This document shows, one piece after another, positions 23,001 through 36,190 of a DNA stretch of 64,000 nt. The notes below the pieces were generated by a model. It was not told the DNA's origin. It ran no database searches and worked only from the letters and a program-made list of their open reading frames with translations. Made by a program: the position numbers and the translations under genes. The DNA is from Whalleya microplaca (taxonomy: Eukaryota > Ascomycota > Sordariomycetes > Xylariales > Xylariaceae): positions 248,001 through 312,000 of the forward strand of contig MU385765.1 of NCBI GenBank assembly GCA_022497155.1, given 5' to 3'. Numbering within the stretch: the stretch's first letter is position 1; each line of letters opens with the position of its first letter.

Positions 23001-24500
23001 TTTAGCTAAAGTAATTAATTAGTGGCAATAAAAATAACAATTTTAGTTTAATCCTATATTAAGTATATTATAGCCAGTTTTTATGCCTAATAAATTTTAA
23101 AATAGCCTTATAAATATATCGATTAATAATATATTTATAATATTCGGTAACGCTACCTAGATTATTATAGTATTTTTGCCGGTATTTATCTGGGATATTA
23201 AAATATATATTTAATTATTACCTTAATTAACTATAAGGATTAGCTTTAAAAAATATAAAGACTTAATTATTACAGTTATTAATATAGGTATTTAATTAAA
23301 TATTATTACGTAATTATACGTTTTTAAATATTAAATACTTATATAAAAAACTAAGATTATATAGTCCGGCTTTAATATATTAGTAAATAATAAAACTAGA
23401 AGCTTTAGCTTAATCGAAAGATTTATATAATTAGCAAGTTATAACTTGCCGCTACCGATTTATATAGTTAGAAATTTTAAAGCTGCATTTTTATTACTTT
23501 TTAGCTTTAATTTTATTTTCTAATTACGTATAATAATTTACCCTAAAAAAAGTTTATTAATAGTTTCGATATTTTTCGGAGGTATTAAAATTATAATACC
23601 CTTTATATATAATAAGCTAATTAAGCGAACCCTAACTAACGTTATTAATTTTTCGGAAAATTAATAACTGCCGATATTAAAGGCTAAATTAATAATAAAT
23701 AAAGGCTTTAAAATATTATAGCAATAATAAACCTAGCGAAATTTAAAAGTATAGTTTAAAATAATTTAAGTTTAATATAGGTTAGTAAATAAATAAAAAT
23801 TGCTATTAATAAAATACTTTAAAATAGCAATTAAATATAAGCCTCGCTATTTAATAATTATTTATTAAGCCTATTACGGGAAATTATTAAAAAGGAATTT
23901 AAATAAGTAATGCGGCATATAATATTATATTATAAAAAAATATTACGGAAAAACGAGATTAAATTATATATAATATATAAATTAAAAATATAAAAAGTTT
24001 ACTTAATTGATAATGCTAAATCGGATAGTATAGTTTTTTTAGGGTTAATTAATTAAAAGTAAGCGATACTATAAAATATAAAGCCGAATTTCGAACCCTT
24101 AAGTATATTTAAAACAGATAAAAAATATAAAGGTATTATTCCGCGTTTTGCTTCCGTATCGCGAAATATTAAATTAACGAAAAAACGTTTAAATATTATT
24201 AAAATAAAGCTATTAGATATAAAGCTTATAAATTAAAAAAAAGTAATACTAATCGAGATTCTTTATTAATAAGAAATAACACTAGCTTAAGATTTTATAA
24301 AAATCGGCCGAATTAGGGAAAAAATATTTCTTTTATATAAGATTAAAATAATATTATATAATATATAATAAGCTAAATTAATTTTTATTTTAATGTTATT
24401 AAAAATATAGGTTTTAAATATTTTATAAAGTCGGCTTAAAAATAAAATATTAAAAAAATCTTATATTTTATATTATAACGCTTAATTTATAGTTAAAAAA
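20039..24500 (+). pseudogene. element X copy A: gag and protease region, RIP-decayed
   Basis: Follows the 5' LTR. The first several hundred bases encode a Lys/Arg/Glu/Pro-rich, gag-like frame when TAA/TAG are read as former Gln codons. The stretch about 22,800-24,000 lies where the protease should be, directly upstream of the reverse transcriptase, but I could not pin an unambiguous Asp-Ser/Thr-Gly active site. The same DNA occurs reversed at about 62,717-64,000. Confidence 0.55.
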
Positions 24501-24549
24501 AAAATAAAAGCTTTCGGTTAATTAACTCGGCAATAAAACTAAACGCTAT

Positions 24550-25900
24550 ATAAATATAAAACGCCTTTTTTCCGAATAATTGTAATAAATTTGCGGAAAA
24601 ATTTACTATACGGGCAATAATCTTTATAGTAGACTTTTTTTTAAGATATAATTAAATATTATTATCTATATTTAACAGAAATTATACTATATTTTCGACG
24701 CCGATCGGGCTTTTCCGGATAACAATTTTATTATAAAAAAAAACTAATTTAATAATATAATTCTTATATATTATTACCCGGATTTTATTCGATTTTATAC
24801 CTAATAAATGCGAGCTATTTTTTAATAATGTTAGTATTAAAAAACTAAAAATAAGATATAATAATTAAAAAATCGCATTAAAAATAAAACAATTTGTTTA
24901 TAAATATTTAAAAAATATTAATAATGTTTTATTTAATTTTAAATTAATAAAAGCTATAGTTAGTGCGAAAAAAAGCGATTGGTATAAAAACGCTACTATT
25001 ATTATCGGCTATTTATGCGGTATTAATAGTCGTTCTTTTAATTAAACTAAAATTATTAAAATTACGGAATAAATACCTTATAATAATGTTTTTAAAATGC
25101 GGGTATTTTTAGGAGTTATAATTTATTATTATATATAAATCGTATATTATACGTTAATTACTTTATTACTAATAAAATTTCTCCGGAAAAACGCAAATTA
25201 GAAATAAAAAATAAAATAATAATAAGCTATAAATAAACTTAAAATAATTTTAATTAATATATCTTATTTAATTACGCTCGATTATATAAACGGATATATT
25301 ATTTGGCTTAAAATTAATACGTTAGATATTAAATAAAGGTATATATTAAAATAAAAAATTAATAAATATATTTAACTTATAAAATTTAAATCTTATATAT
25401 AAAAAGGGCTAAAACTTAATTACGATATTATAAAATAAAAATACCTCGGGATAATTAAGTCTTTTCGACAACTATAAAATTACTTTTACGGCATAAAATT
25501 TATTCTCGAAATTAATGCTAAAATTTTAATCGCTTAATTAAATAATAGATTCTTTAGTTTATTTAATACAGCATTAATTCGGTAAATAATTTTTATTAAA
25601 ATATTTAATTTTAAAATAAAATATATCTTTAAAAAACGATATTAAATAGCGGATAATTTATTATATAAATTATTAGGGCTATTTAATAAACTAAATAATT
25701 AATAAAAAAAAAAGTCGACAATTTTATTAATATTTAGCTTAATATTCTTATAACAAAAATACCTTAATTAGACAAACTAATATAAAAAATACCGGAATTT
25801 TCCTTACTACCTATTATTTTATACCCGTTAAAAAGCTGGTTTAAAACTTCCTAAAAAATTATAATATATTTTAATACCTTATAACTACTTAATTAATTAA
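24550..25900 (+). pseudogene. element X copy A: reverse transcriptase and RNase H region, RIP-decayed
   Basis: The plus frame shows FSTPIGLFRITIL, then ITRILFDFIPNKC, then the catalytic motif at 24821-24832. There this copy reads F-N-N-V, while both minus-strand copies read F-D-N-I (about 54,300 and 61,855), so the ancestor was F-x-D-D. Downstream blocks SDWYKNATIIIGYLCG and FLGVI.YYY match the thumb/connection region of gypsy reverse transcriptases. In-frame stops are widespread. Confidence 0.8.
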
Positions 25901-26239
25901 AAAGTTTTAATATAATAAAATAATATTATATAAAAATAAGCTTCCGGAATAAAGCTATTAAATACGTAATTTAAAAAGGAATTTTATAATAAAAACCTTA
26001 TAAAAAATATAGCTAATAATATATCGTTAATAATATTAATTAATAGAAATATATTATTAAAAACTGCTACTTAAAAGTTAAAATATATCGAAAATAAAAA
26101 TTAACCTATAATAAAATAATTAAATTTTATTACTAAAAAAGGATATATTAAGAAATCGAGACTGCCGTTAAGTATTATTTAAAATGCCAGCTTTTTATAA
26201 ATAGACAATTTAAAAATTAAAGACTTTTTTTAACGCTAG

Positions 26240-26650
26240 AATAGTTATTAACTATTTAGATTATTAATGTTTAGTTTTTCTTAAATAATAATAAATATTC
26301 GGCTATTATTAAAGTAAAAAATAAGCTATTAAGGTGGCTTAAAACTAAGGCACTAAAAAATACTATAGTAATTAAAATATAAAAGTTCCTTTAAAACTAT
26401 ATTTATATTAACTATAATATTCTTATAATAATTAAATGCGATAAAAGCTTAAAAAATAAGGCAAAAATAGCTAAAAATGCTATATAATTAGGTATTAAAA
26501 TATAAGTCGGACTTATATATTACTTTTAGATATAAAAATAAATAAAGATAAGCTATTAACCGATTATAAGATCCTTTATATATATAACGGAAAAAATTAG
26601 CAAATTATAAATTAAGAAATTTAAAATTATATTTTAAGCTAATCGAACGT
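26240..26650 (+). pseudogene. element X copy A: integrase core, RIP-decayed
   Basis: The plus-strand frame reads (with former Gln codons now stops) IIKVKNKLLRWLKTKALKN and IIIKCDKSLKNKAKIAKNAI. These match the gypsy integrase pattern V-D-R-L-S-R-W-P-E-A-R-A-L and the second catalytic Asp in K-C-D-G-G-P-E-N. The first catalytic Asp region (former V-D-R) now reads K-N-K, consistent with G to A changes. Confidence 0.7.
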
Positions 26651-29370
26651 TTATACAAAAATATAGGTTTATATTATATAAACTAGTCTATAATAAAAGA
26701 CTTATTATACCGATTGAAATAGTTTTATTATTTTAGCGGGTTTTTAATTAGTCGGATATCTGTAATAGGGAAAATCTTATTACTAAAAAGGTAAGGATGT
26801 TTAAATAATGGGACGAAAATGTCGCAAAAGTAGTACAGATTTTAAAAAAAAAACGAAAAAAAGCGGCGGAATAAAATAATCGATAATATCTTTTAAAAAA
26901 TAGTTAAAACTATTAAAATAAGGCAGCTTAATTTTATTTTATAATATAATATGGGATATCGATATATTTAAAAATAAAAAGCTAAAATATAAGTAAACTA
27001 AGCCCTACCGAATTACAAAGGAATAAAAATAAAATAAGTTTTTCCTTAAAAAATAAGATAGGGTAATATTATAAGGAATATTTTTTTTAATCGATTAAAA
27101 GGATTTGTTCGAAATATAAAAAGATATTAAAAACCTAATAAACCTTATAATAACTATTAGTTAGGTAGCTATAATAAAGTAAGAAATAATTATAAAAATA
27201 TTAAATTAGCAGATAATAATATAACATATTAAAATAAAAATATATAAAAAGGCCTGGTAACTTATAGCCAGATTAAAAAAGTCGAGCCTAATAAAAATTA
27301 AAGAATTATAAAAAATAAAATACCCGAAGGAATAGTTAAAATTAAATTATCTGGAATATTATTAATAAAACGAAAGATTTATAATCGAATATTAAAAAAA
27401 TAGTACTAATAAATTAGATTTTTTTTTTATATTTTATATAAATTAACATTTTACGGGAATAGGGTTTTATAAGGTTACGGCAGTTATAAAGAAGTAATAT
27501 AAAAAAAGGAACTTAAATTAAAGAATATAACCGCAAACTTTAATATATAATTAATTAATTAAACGAAAGAACCTATTACGAGCTATAAATAAAGCCGCTT
27601 ATAACTTTAGTAAAAAAGGATAAATTTCCCTAATAATTTAGCCTAAATATATATTACTTTTAAAACGATTTATTAAATTAAAATTATCGTAATTAATATC
27701 GCTATTAAAAAAAAGATCTTTCGATCGATAAGCTCGCAAATATATATATTTTTTATTTTGAAATAAATATTTATCTGCTTAAATACCGATTATATAATTC
27801 CTATATAAACCCCCGAATTAGCCTTTTATTAATCGATATTTATAAAATAGCTATATTTTATTATAGCGTTTATTTTTAAAACTAACGAACCGATTTTTAT
27901 AAAGCCGGTAAAAATTTTTCTTATAAATATTATATTTTTAAATAAAAACTTTAAATTATATACGGCGATTTTTAATTAAGCGAAATATTAAATTATTAAT
28001 AAGGTTAGTTTCGCGGATCTTAATAAAAAAAAGGTATTATTAATTAAAGGGGTATTTCGTTACTTTAAAATATTTAATATATTTTAAGGCAGGTTTTTAT
28101 ATTTAACTTTTATAATAAAATTTCGAGGCTATAAATTCCTAAATATAATACCGACTTTTCTTAAAATTATTAAGGAATTTAATTTCTATTAGCCGAATTA
28201 TCTTATATTAATTAGTAAAAATTATATATATTAAATAGGGAAAAGATTTATCCGGATAAACTTATTTATTATATTAGCTTTTAAAAAGTAGCAGTTTATA
28301 TTATTCTTCTAAAATTAAAGCAGCTTATTTTCACTAGTTTTTAAATTAAGGCGATTAAGTTTAATATTAAAATAAAGATTAAAAATATAATTAACGTTTT
28401 TTATTATCGAGTTAGGAGTTTTTAATTACTTAAAAACGGTAGACTTAAAATGCGAAAAAAGCTTAATGTTAAGGTATAAATCGATAAAAAAAGATGATAA
28501 AAGTTTTTAGCTATTTGTATAACCGATTTACTTATTTTAGAAAAGAAGCGATAATAAAATAAAACGGGATAAAAAAGTCGAGGAGAAAAATTGCGGAAAT
28601 TAAAGTTATTTTAATAAAATTTTACTCGATTAAATAGCGGGAGTTTAATATTTATTTTACGAGTTTTAAAAAAAGGATTACCGATACGCGTTTAGTCCTA
28701 AATATTTATTAGATATTAATAAATTATTATAACCCGATAAAAACGTTTAAAATTATTTAGTTTTTAATTAACGCTATTATAACGAGGGATTTAATTCTTA
28801 AATATAGGACTTTTTATAAAAAAAAGGGAATAAACGACTTACGTAAAAGCCTAATAAAAGGAGTTTTTTTTTCTTTTTTGCTTTTTATATAATAATAAGC
28901 CTTGCGATATAATTACAAATAATGAATTAAGTAAATACTATAAAGCGAAAATAGAAAACAGATAGTTAGGTTAATAATTATTAAAAAGAAAAAAGGGTAT
29001 AAAATGTAAGGATAAAATAAATAAAGGGTATAATAAATAGCCTGAAAAATATATTAAAACTAAATTAAATAAGCCGACTTTTAAAATCAGTAATAATAAT
29101 TTAAATACTTTATTATATTTAATATTTAGCTTATTATAAGTTTAAATAACTAATTAAAAATAAAAAGGATTTTTTAATTTACCTTTATTTATTATAAACT
29201 AAAATTTAATATAAAAAAGTTTTTTTATACTAACTTACTAATAACTTTTATTTAATTACTTATTAATTTTTTACTTTTATTTTTTATTATTTTTAATTAA
29301 TTAGTTACGTTTTTTTACAGTTTTATATTAGTTTATTATTATAATATTATATCTTAAACCTTACTTTTTA
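26651..29370 (+). other. element X copy A: 2.7 kb downstream of integrase core, unassigned
   Basis: Decayed sequence present in all three X copies (reversed at about 49,755-52,475 and 57,300-60,030). The first part is probably integrase C-terminus. The part from about 27,700 to 28,900 reads as a possible further frame (for example KNFSYKYYIFK) that I do not recognise. Longer than gypsy elements normally have after integrase. Confidence 0.5.
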
Positions 29371-30985
29371 TATATTAAGATGTCGTTATAGCTATTATAG
29401 TCTAAAAAATTACTTAAAAAAAGGAAAAATAAACATAAAAACCGGAACAAAAATAAAAAAGTTAATTAAGCGGGCTGTAAAAACCTTAAGCTTATTTCGA
29501 AAGCTGATATTAAATTTAAGGCTATATTTAAAAACGAGGCTAAAATTAAGTTTGCGGCTAATTCCGACCCTAAATATAAAACTAAAATAACCTTATTTAT
29601 TAGTTCGCCTTTACAAAAGTAGCTTCCCCTTTTAGATTTTAATACGTTTGTTATAATAGCTAATGTTAATTTTTATATTATTAATTAATTTTGCGGCTTT
29701 TTTATTAAAATATATAAACCTAAATTTTAAATTAAAAATAAGCTATAACACTTAAGGCAAAAGATTAAGCAAATTATCGATTCCTTAGAAATAAATTTTT
29801 TATTAGTTAGAAATAATAAAGTATTTAAAATTACTTTTAATCGAAACGCCCCTTTTAGCTATAATAAAAATAAATAAAAAGTAAATAAAATATTAAACTT
29901 ATATAATACTTTTTTTATTTATTATAGGCGTTAATATTGCGATATTATTTTTATAGCTGCTATAATTTAAATAAATGTTACTACTTTCGAAAAAAAACTT
30001 ATTAAAATAAAGGTTTACCTTAAGACTACTATAAAATTTAATTAAAAAGTTACCTAAATTAACAACTAGTTCTTTTTTCGGATTATTTTAAATAATTCCC
30101 GGTTTTTTATATTAACGGCATTTATATATTTACGTAACTTTATAGTTACTAACGTTAAAAAAAAAGCAGCCCTTACTTTTTTTTAATTATTATATTAATA
30201 AAAACTTACATTATTTTTTTATTTAATTTTATAAGTACTTATAGTAAAAAAAAAGCTCGGGCTGCTTTTAATTAATTACGTTAAGTTTAAATCTAATAAA
30301 ATAATATAACTCCTATTTATATTAGACTTATTTAAATAATATAATAGCAAAATAAGTTTAATTGCAGCTTTTGGGTGGCTTATTTAATTTTTCGCTTTTT
30401 TCGCTTCCCTATTATATTTTTTCGCCTTTATAAAAATCCTTATTTTATTAACGAAAAACGGGAAATAAAAAGCTAAATTATAAAAATAAAGCAAATAATA
30501 ACTTATAGGGTTATTAATTAACCCGATAGCTTTAATAAATTAAAATAAAAGCCTAAACTCGAGCCTACTTTTGCCCCTAGCTTATTTTAAGCGAAAAAGA
30601 TATCCCGACGCTAGCCTAAATTATATAAAGCTTATATAGGTTTCTTAAATCTCGATTAATAGTAACCCTTTATAAAAAAATAATAAAAAGCTACTTATCG
30701 AAATAAAAAGACTTATATTCCATATAAATAGGTAAAAAACGAGTTTATTACGTTAGGAAAACAACTATAGCTTATTTTTTTTATAGGATAAAATGGTTAG
30801 GCAAATTACGAAAGACGTATAACTGTTATTAATTAATAAAGAACTTTTTTTTTTGCTAAGCTTAGTCGATTAGAATATATAAAACGGCGTAAGTTTATTA
30901 GAAAGTATATAGAACTAAATAAAAAGGAAAAAGTAGTTAAACTTAAGGCGAGAGCTTTTAAAAAGTAAATAAGGTAAATATTTTT
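29371..30985 (+). pseudogene. element X: extra 3' ORF between integrase and 3' LTR, RIP-decayed
   Basis: Starting at an ATG (ATGTCGTTAT, also kept in the 57-kb copy and changed to ATA in the 49.7-kb copy), a frame of about 530 codons stays open if TAA/TAG are read as former CAA/CAG. The start is Lys/Arg-rich (KKRKNKHKNRNKNKK). A central part DFNTFVIIANVNFYIINQFC-type sequence is conserved in all three copies, followed by KVNK.(P/L)NLYNAFF.YYRR. The protein is not recognised. The last segment resembles the opening of an HMG box (P-x-N-A-F-x-x-Y-R) but this is weak. Confidence 0.45.
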
Positions 30986-31050
30986 TACGTTTACATTAAT
31001 TAATTAGATTTTTTTATAATAAAAATATTTATAATAAAATTTAAAAAAGA

Positions 31051-31279
31051 TATTATAGGGCTAGTGTGCCGTAGCATATATATATCGCTTGTTTTTTTAT
31101 TTTTTATTTTTAAATAAAATATATATAACTTAGACAGCCTTGTCGTCAATAATAGATATATTTTTTTTTTCGATCAATCGCTGTTATAAGTGACTTTTTT
31201 ATTTCGTCGCCTTAATTACTTCCGGTCAGCTAAGCCATAAAGTGGCACCTCTTTTACCCTGACACCTTGTCCCAATACA
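31051..31279 (+). repeat. 3' LTR of element X copy A
   Basis: 229 nt, same length as the 5' LTR. It keeps more CA/TG than the 5' LTR at several sites (for example the end CCCAATACA against CCTAATATA), so all differences seen are C/T or G/A. Followed by ATATT and the resumption of element H. Confidence 0.9.
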
Positions 31280-33881
31280 ATATTTCGGGAAGTAAAAATT
31301 AAACCTTTACTAATGATTATTTTTAAGGAGTAAGTAAATTAGCTATATATTATTATATTAGGGCTAAATAATAATCTGGTAATTACGGTTAATTAGATTT
31401 ATTATTTCGGCCGAATAAGTTAAGTAAATGCGGAAGAATTATAAAAAACCGATACGGAGTTATAAGGTATATTAGTTACTTTAAAAGAACGTAATTAAAA
31501 GGTATATAACTTATAAGCTGCTTTAGCTAAATTGTAAAAACCCGCAAAAATATTATACCTATTAATTTTATATAAAACCCCGTATTTTATACTAACTTTA
31601 TTATTTTATGCGGTTAATATAATTAAACCTTAAGTAACATTATAAATTAATTTATAATATCGGAAAAAAGTACACCCTATAATATAAAAATTAAATTAGT
31701 ATTTATTTTTTATAACGATATAAAATAAAATAAAGTGTTTTTCGAAATCTAGTACCGATAAGTTACTAATAAATTAAAGGTAAATGTTAATTATTTTAAA
31801 AGTAATAAAATACGTATAGCGTATATAAAAAGTCGCTTAAGTAGCGATATATTAAAAAATTTATAACTTTTTTTAAAGAATTTCCACCCGGACTATATCG
31901 CCGACTTTATGTAACTAATGTTTTATTTTTAAGAGAAATATTATAATTATAATAAAAAAGGTTATTAATAAGTATTATATTTTCGATATAACTAAAGTAT
32001 CCGATTATAAAGAATTTAAAAATAAGTTTATATAACTAGCGGGATAAATTTATAAGCTTAAAAGTAAATAAAAGGCGGAATTTAAACGTAAGTTTAATAT
32101 TAATATATAAATTGCTATAGTAATTATTTATAACGATTTATCGGTAAATTTTAATATCTTTATTTGTTACGAATTAAATATTACCTTAATATATTTATAA
32201 GCCTTTTGTAATAAAGCAAAAGCAGCTTTTTTTATTACCGGAAACTCCCGAACCGATAATAATAATTATAGTAATTGTAATAAAAGTAAAGGTAAAAAAG
32301 GCGGAAATATTAAACGAGGCGGCTAAAATCAAAGCCCGTAATTATTAGTTTTTTAATAATATAACTTAATACGGGAGGAAAAAACTTATTTAATTACGGA
32401 GGACTAACGTACGCGACTATTTATTAAATATCTTACGTTTTAATATAGTTAGTAAGCAAATATATATTAATATTATTTTAAAGAAGCACTTTTTTATTGC
32501 GGAATTTAATAAAGAGAAGTTACTTACGGAAAAAAAACTAAAAAAAATTAATTTTAGGGAATTTTAAACTTTTTTTAAAAAATGGAATTTTTTATAGCAT
32601 ATAAGAGTTAGCGGAAATAATATTTTTTGATTTTTTTTTACGTTATTTCGGAAGAAAAGCTTTATATATTATATATATTTTTAAGCTTAATAAATTATTT
32701 TTAACTATATATAATATTTTAAAAAATACCGGGACTATTGGCTATATTTTTATAAATATCTTATTTGCTAAAAAAGTGATAAAATATTTATAACCTAAAA
32801 TTATTACCGACTTTATACCCGGGTTAATAAGTAAGTATAATAATAAAATTACCTAATTAATAAATATAGCCCTAATATTAAATTTTTAAATTTAAAGATA
32901 TAAAATAAAATACGTTTTTATATTAGTTATTAATATAAAATACGAAATAATTTTAGGCCGAAAGTTTTTTAAAATTTATAAATTATTAATCGATATAGCT
33001 AATCGGAAGCTGCTATTTTTAAATAAATAAAAACCCGATACCTTTTTTTATACAGATATATAAATAAACGAAACTGGCTTTTTAGCCCGTAACCCTGAAT
33101 TTTAAAAGGATATAAATCGTTATAAATAGTTATTATATAAAGAAAATTAGCGATAGATAATAAGAAAAAAAAGGTCCGTTTATTAAAAGCATTTCCGAAA
33201 AAGCCTAGTTATTTATTAAAACCGGTAAAAATAAAAAAAGTTCCCGATAAGTATTTTATCTCGTTATTACTAGGGAAGATATTTTTAAATACTTGGAAAA
33301 ATGCTAAAAATATCTATATATATATTACGATATATATTTAAATTAAAAGCCGAAATTATATTATTACAATTACGTAATAATTCCGTTCCCGAAAATAACA
33401 AGAACTATATCGATATATATTTATTTATATGCTATAAATATTGTATATTATAGCGACCTCTCGATATAAAGAATAAAAAAATATCTCTAAACGCGCGACC
33501 CCAAGTATCGGCTTTATAAGCGTTAATATAATCCCGATTAAAAAATACACTAAAAGTCGACATATTAAAATCTAATAAACGCTACCGCATATAGCCCGCT
33601 AAAAAATAATTATAAAATTAAAAAAGCTTTTACTATTTATATAAAAACATTACTTAATATAAAAAATATATCGATATAATAATTATAAATAGTAATATAT
33701 TTTTATATACGGTTAAACTATTTAAACTAACCGTATATAAAACTAATATTTATAAAATAAATAAGTTTATTTAAGTAAAAAAACGTAAATTACGCTTATT
33801 AAATAAAGATACCGAAAGGTTACGCCGAAAAGTATAAAAGGTTATATTAAAATATTATTGCGAGTATTTTAATATTTTTAG
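31280..33881 (+). pseudogene. element H: gag and protease region, RIP-decayed
   Basis: Ty3/gypsy gag-pro on the plus strand. Gag-like sequence (for example KNFHPDYIADFM, about 31,870-31,915) leads to a decayed zinc knuckle at about 32,383-32,425, reading NLFNYGGLTYATIY where CX2CX4HX4C is expected. The protease region at about 32,720-33,030 shows TGTIGYIFINILFAKKVI followed by IKYEIILGRKFFKIYKLLID, matching the D-S/T-G-A flap and I-L-G-R-K/D-W signature. The segment ends at the TTTAG target site of element Y. Confidence 0.75.
33877..33881. repeat. target site duplication of element Y (left)
   Basis: TTTAG directly before the Y 5' LTR; the partner TTTAA follows the Y 3' LTR at 41155-41159. 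The single G/A difference fits RIP. Confidence 0.7.
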
Positions 33882-34087
33882 TGTTATAACATAGGCTAAG
33901 CATAAGATTAAGGGGTGGTCCGTGCGTATTACGTAATTATAGCTTAAGCTTTATACCTAATATATATAGTAAATTTTTCGGCCGACTTTTTAGCTTAGAT
34001 TTTTTTCTTTTTTTTTCTATTTTAATATTACATAAAATATATAGGAATTAGGTCGCTAAGTTACCTTAACTCTTGTAATATGTGATA
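33882..34087 (+). repeat. 5' LTR of element Y
   Basis: 206 nt, beginning TGTTATAACATAGGCTAAG and ending TGTGATA. It aligns along its length with 40950-41154; differences are almost all C/T or G/A. Confidence 0.92.
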
Positions 34088-36148
34088 TAATATTAAGATT
34101 ATCTTATAGTTTAAAAAGGCTTTTATAATATCCCAATTAATTAATTATTTTATTCCCTGCGTACTTATGTACGATTCTTAGTCTGACTTTATTTTTAAGG
34201 CCGATTTTAAATTATTTTATAGCCTTATTATCCCGAACTTAAACCCGAACTTAGACGACATTAGTAACGAAAAAGTTACTATTATGTTATATTTTAAATA
34301 CTTTAAGTTTGCGGCAGGTACGCCGGGATAGTAATTTAAATTAAATATAACTTTTGCGACCGCGGCTGCCGTACGCGTTGCTTAAGTTAAGGAAGCTATT
34401 TAAAATATACGTAAATAAGTCCGATTTAAAAGAGGTAATATAAGGGGCAATTTTTTTAATGCCGACCGATAAGCGGACTTTATTAAATTAACGCGTTAAT
34501 TTATATCGATATATCGTATGTTTTAGATTTTTTCTTATCCCGATTAAAATATTATAATTATATAAAAAAAGATAATATAAAAGATAATATAATAGTTATT
34601 AATATATAAAAACTTTTTAAGACTTTTATATTTAAGATAATTTAATTAACTATAAATATTAACCCGGGAGCGTAAGATACGGATTTATAAAAGCGAATAA
34701 AAGTAATTATAATTAAATATAATAAGTAACTTATTAAGCCTGTTTTCCTGTTTTAGTTATTAAGTACCGAAAACGTTATAGCTTAGCTTAATTATAAAGG
34801 TACGGTTAATTATAATAGCTTTTTTAAAACCTTTATAAAATTCCCGGTCGCACTATTTAACGAATTTAAAATACGCAATATTATAATAATGGCGTATAAT
34901 AAATAAGTAAACTTTCTGTTAAAAGTTATGGAAATATTATTTTATAATATAGACGTTTTATATAAAATAGCCCGATATTTCGAAAAGCGCGTTTATTAAT
35001 TTAAGCAGTTATTTATTTAAGATAGTCGAAGAGATAAAATTCGAGATAAAATGTTATAGTTTTTTAAAGAAAAAAAAAGATCCGAATAATTATTTAACTT
35101 AGTTACGCCTATTTTATACTTTAATGCGAACCGTTAAAAATCGATTGTTTCGCCTGCTTTTAACTTACCTGCTAATTTACCTATTATAAGTGGGGCTATT
35201 AAAAAAAACCTTCCGAATAATAATTTTAACTTATCGGATTTTAATTTTTTTTATTATTTTTACTATTTTTACTATTTTTATTGTTTTTATTATTTAAGTT
35301 CCGACATAAATAACGATATCCCTATTCCGGGATTAGGATTAAATATTATACTAAATAAAGTGAGCCGATAAAATAAGTAATTAAAAGATTGCGACCGCGA
35401 GATTATAAAATTAAAAGACTGCTTTTATAAAATTAATATAGCAATTATTATTTTTACTTCTAAGTTTAAAAAGAGTATTAAAATTAATATACCTAACTTT
35501 TATAATAATCCGGATAAAAATACCGTAAAATTTAAAGATTAATATACCTAAATATAAAATAAGCTAGTTATTAACGCTAATTACTTTAATTCCGACCGCG
35601 TAAAGCTCGCCGAAATACGATCTCAATTAAAAGGTAATGTAGCTAAAAATTTCTAACTATATTTCCGAGAGATATATCCCGATAAGATTATTAATATAAA
35701 GACTTTATTTACCTACTTATATTAATAGTATTTCGATCGAAATTAATTTAAGAAAATAAAAGCAGAACTTTATAATATAAAAATAATACCCGATACCGAT
35801 TTTAACACTTTTAAAAATAAGTTTATTCGCACTATAAGTAAAGCAGGTATCCCTACTACTATATAGAAATAAAAATTCCGATAAGTCTTTATTATTTAGT
35901 TAAAACTCGCTTTAACCCCACATTACGTTAATCCGAATTGCGATTTTACCCGCTATGCTTTAATTAGATCGAAAACTATTTTTATATATAAAATAATAAA
36001 AAAGGAGCATTTTAAAAAAGATAAGGGTAAAGATAAAGATAAGAAAAATAAGGGTAAAACTGCTAAGACTAAGTCTCGCGCGTTAAGAATTCGATAAACG
36101 ACTAAACTAATTAACGAAAAGAAGGCTTTTTTTACTGCCGAAAACTAA

Positions 36149-36190
36149 TGTTAGTACTGTAAGGAAAAAGGTTATTATAGTCGAAAATGT
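36149..36190 (+). pseudogene. element Y gag zinc knuckle (CCHC), decayed
   Basis: Codons spell C-stop-Y-C-K-E-K-G-Y-Y-S-R-K-C. With the stop as former Gln and the first Tyr of the YY pair as former His (CAT to TAT), this is an exact CX2CX4HX4C nucleocapsid knuckle. It places the end of gag. Confidence 0.85.

Larger units (their letters stand above)
19810..31279 (+). mobile_element. element X copy A: 11.5-kb Ty3/gypsy-type LTR retrotransposon, RIP-decayed
   Basis: Two 229-nt direct LTRs (19810-20038 and 31051-31279) frame 11 kb of decayed coding DNA on the plus strand. Order: Lys-rich gag-like region, reverse transcriptase (about 24550-25150), RNase H region, integrase core (about 26250-26600), then about 4.4 kb of further sequence before the 3' LTR, including an extra ORF. 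LTR ends read TATTATAGGGC...ACA/ATA, i.e. TG..CA with RIP changes (TG is kept in one other copy). A 4-bp ATAT flanks both sides as possible target duplication. It interrupts element H. Two further copies of the same family lie on the minus strand from 47,845 on. Confidence 0.88.
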
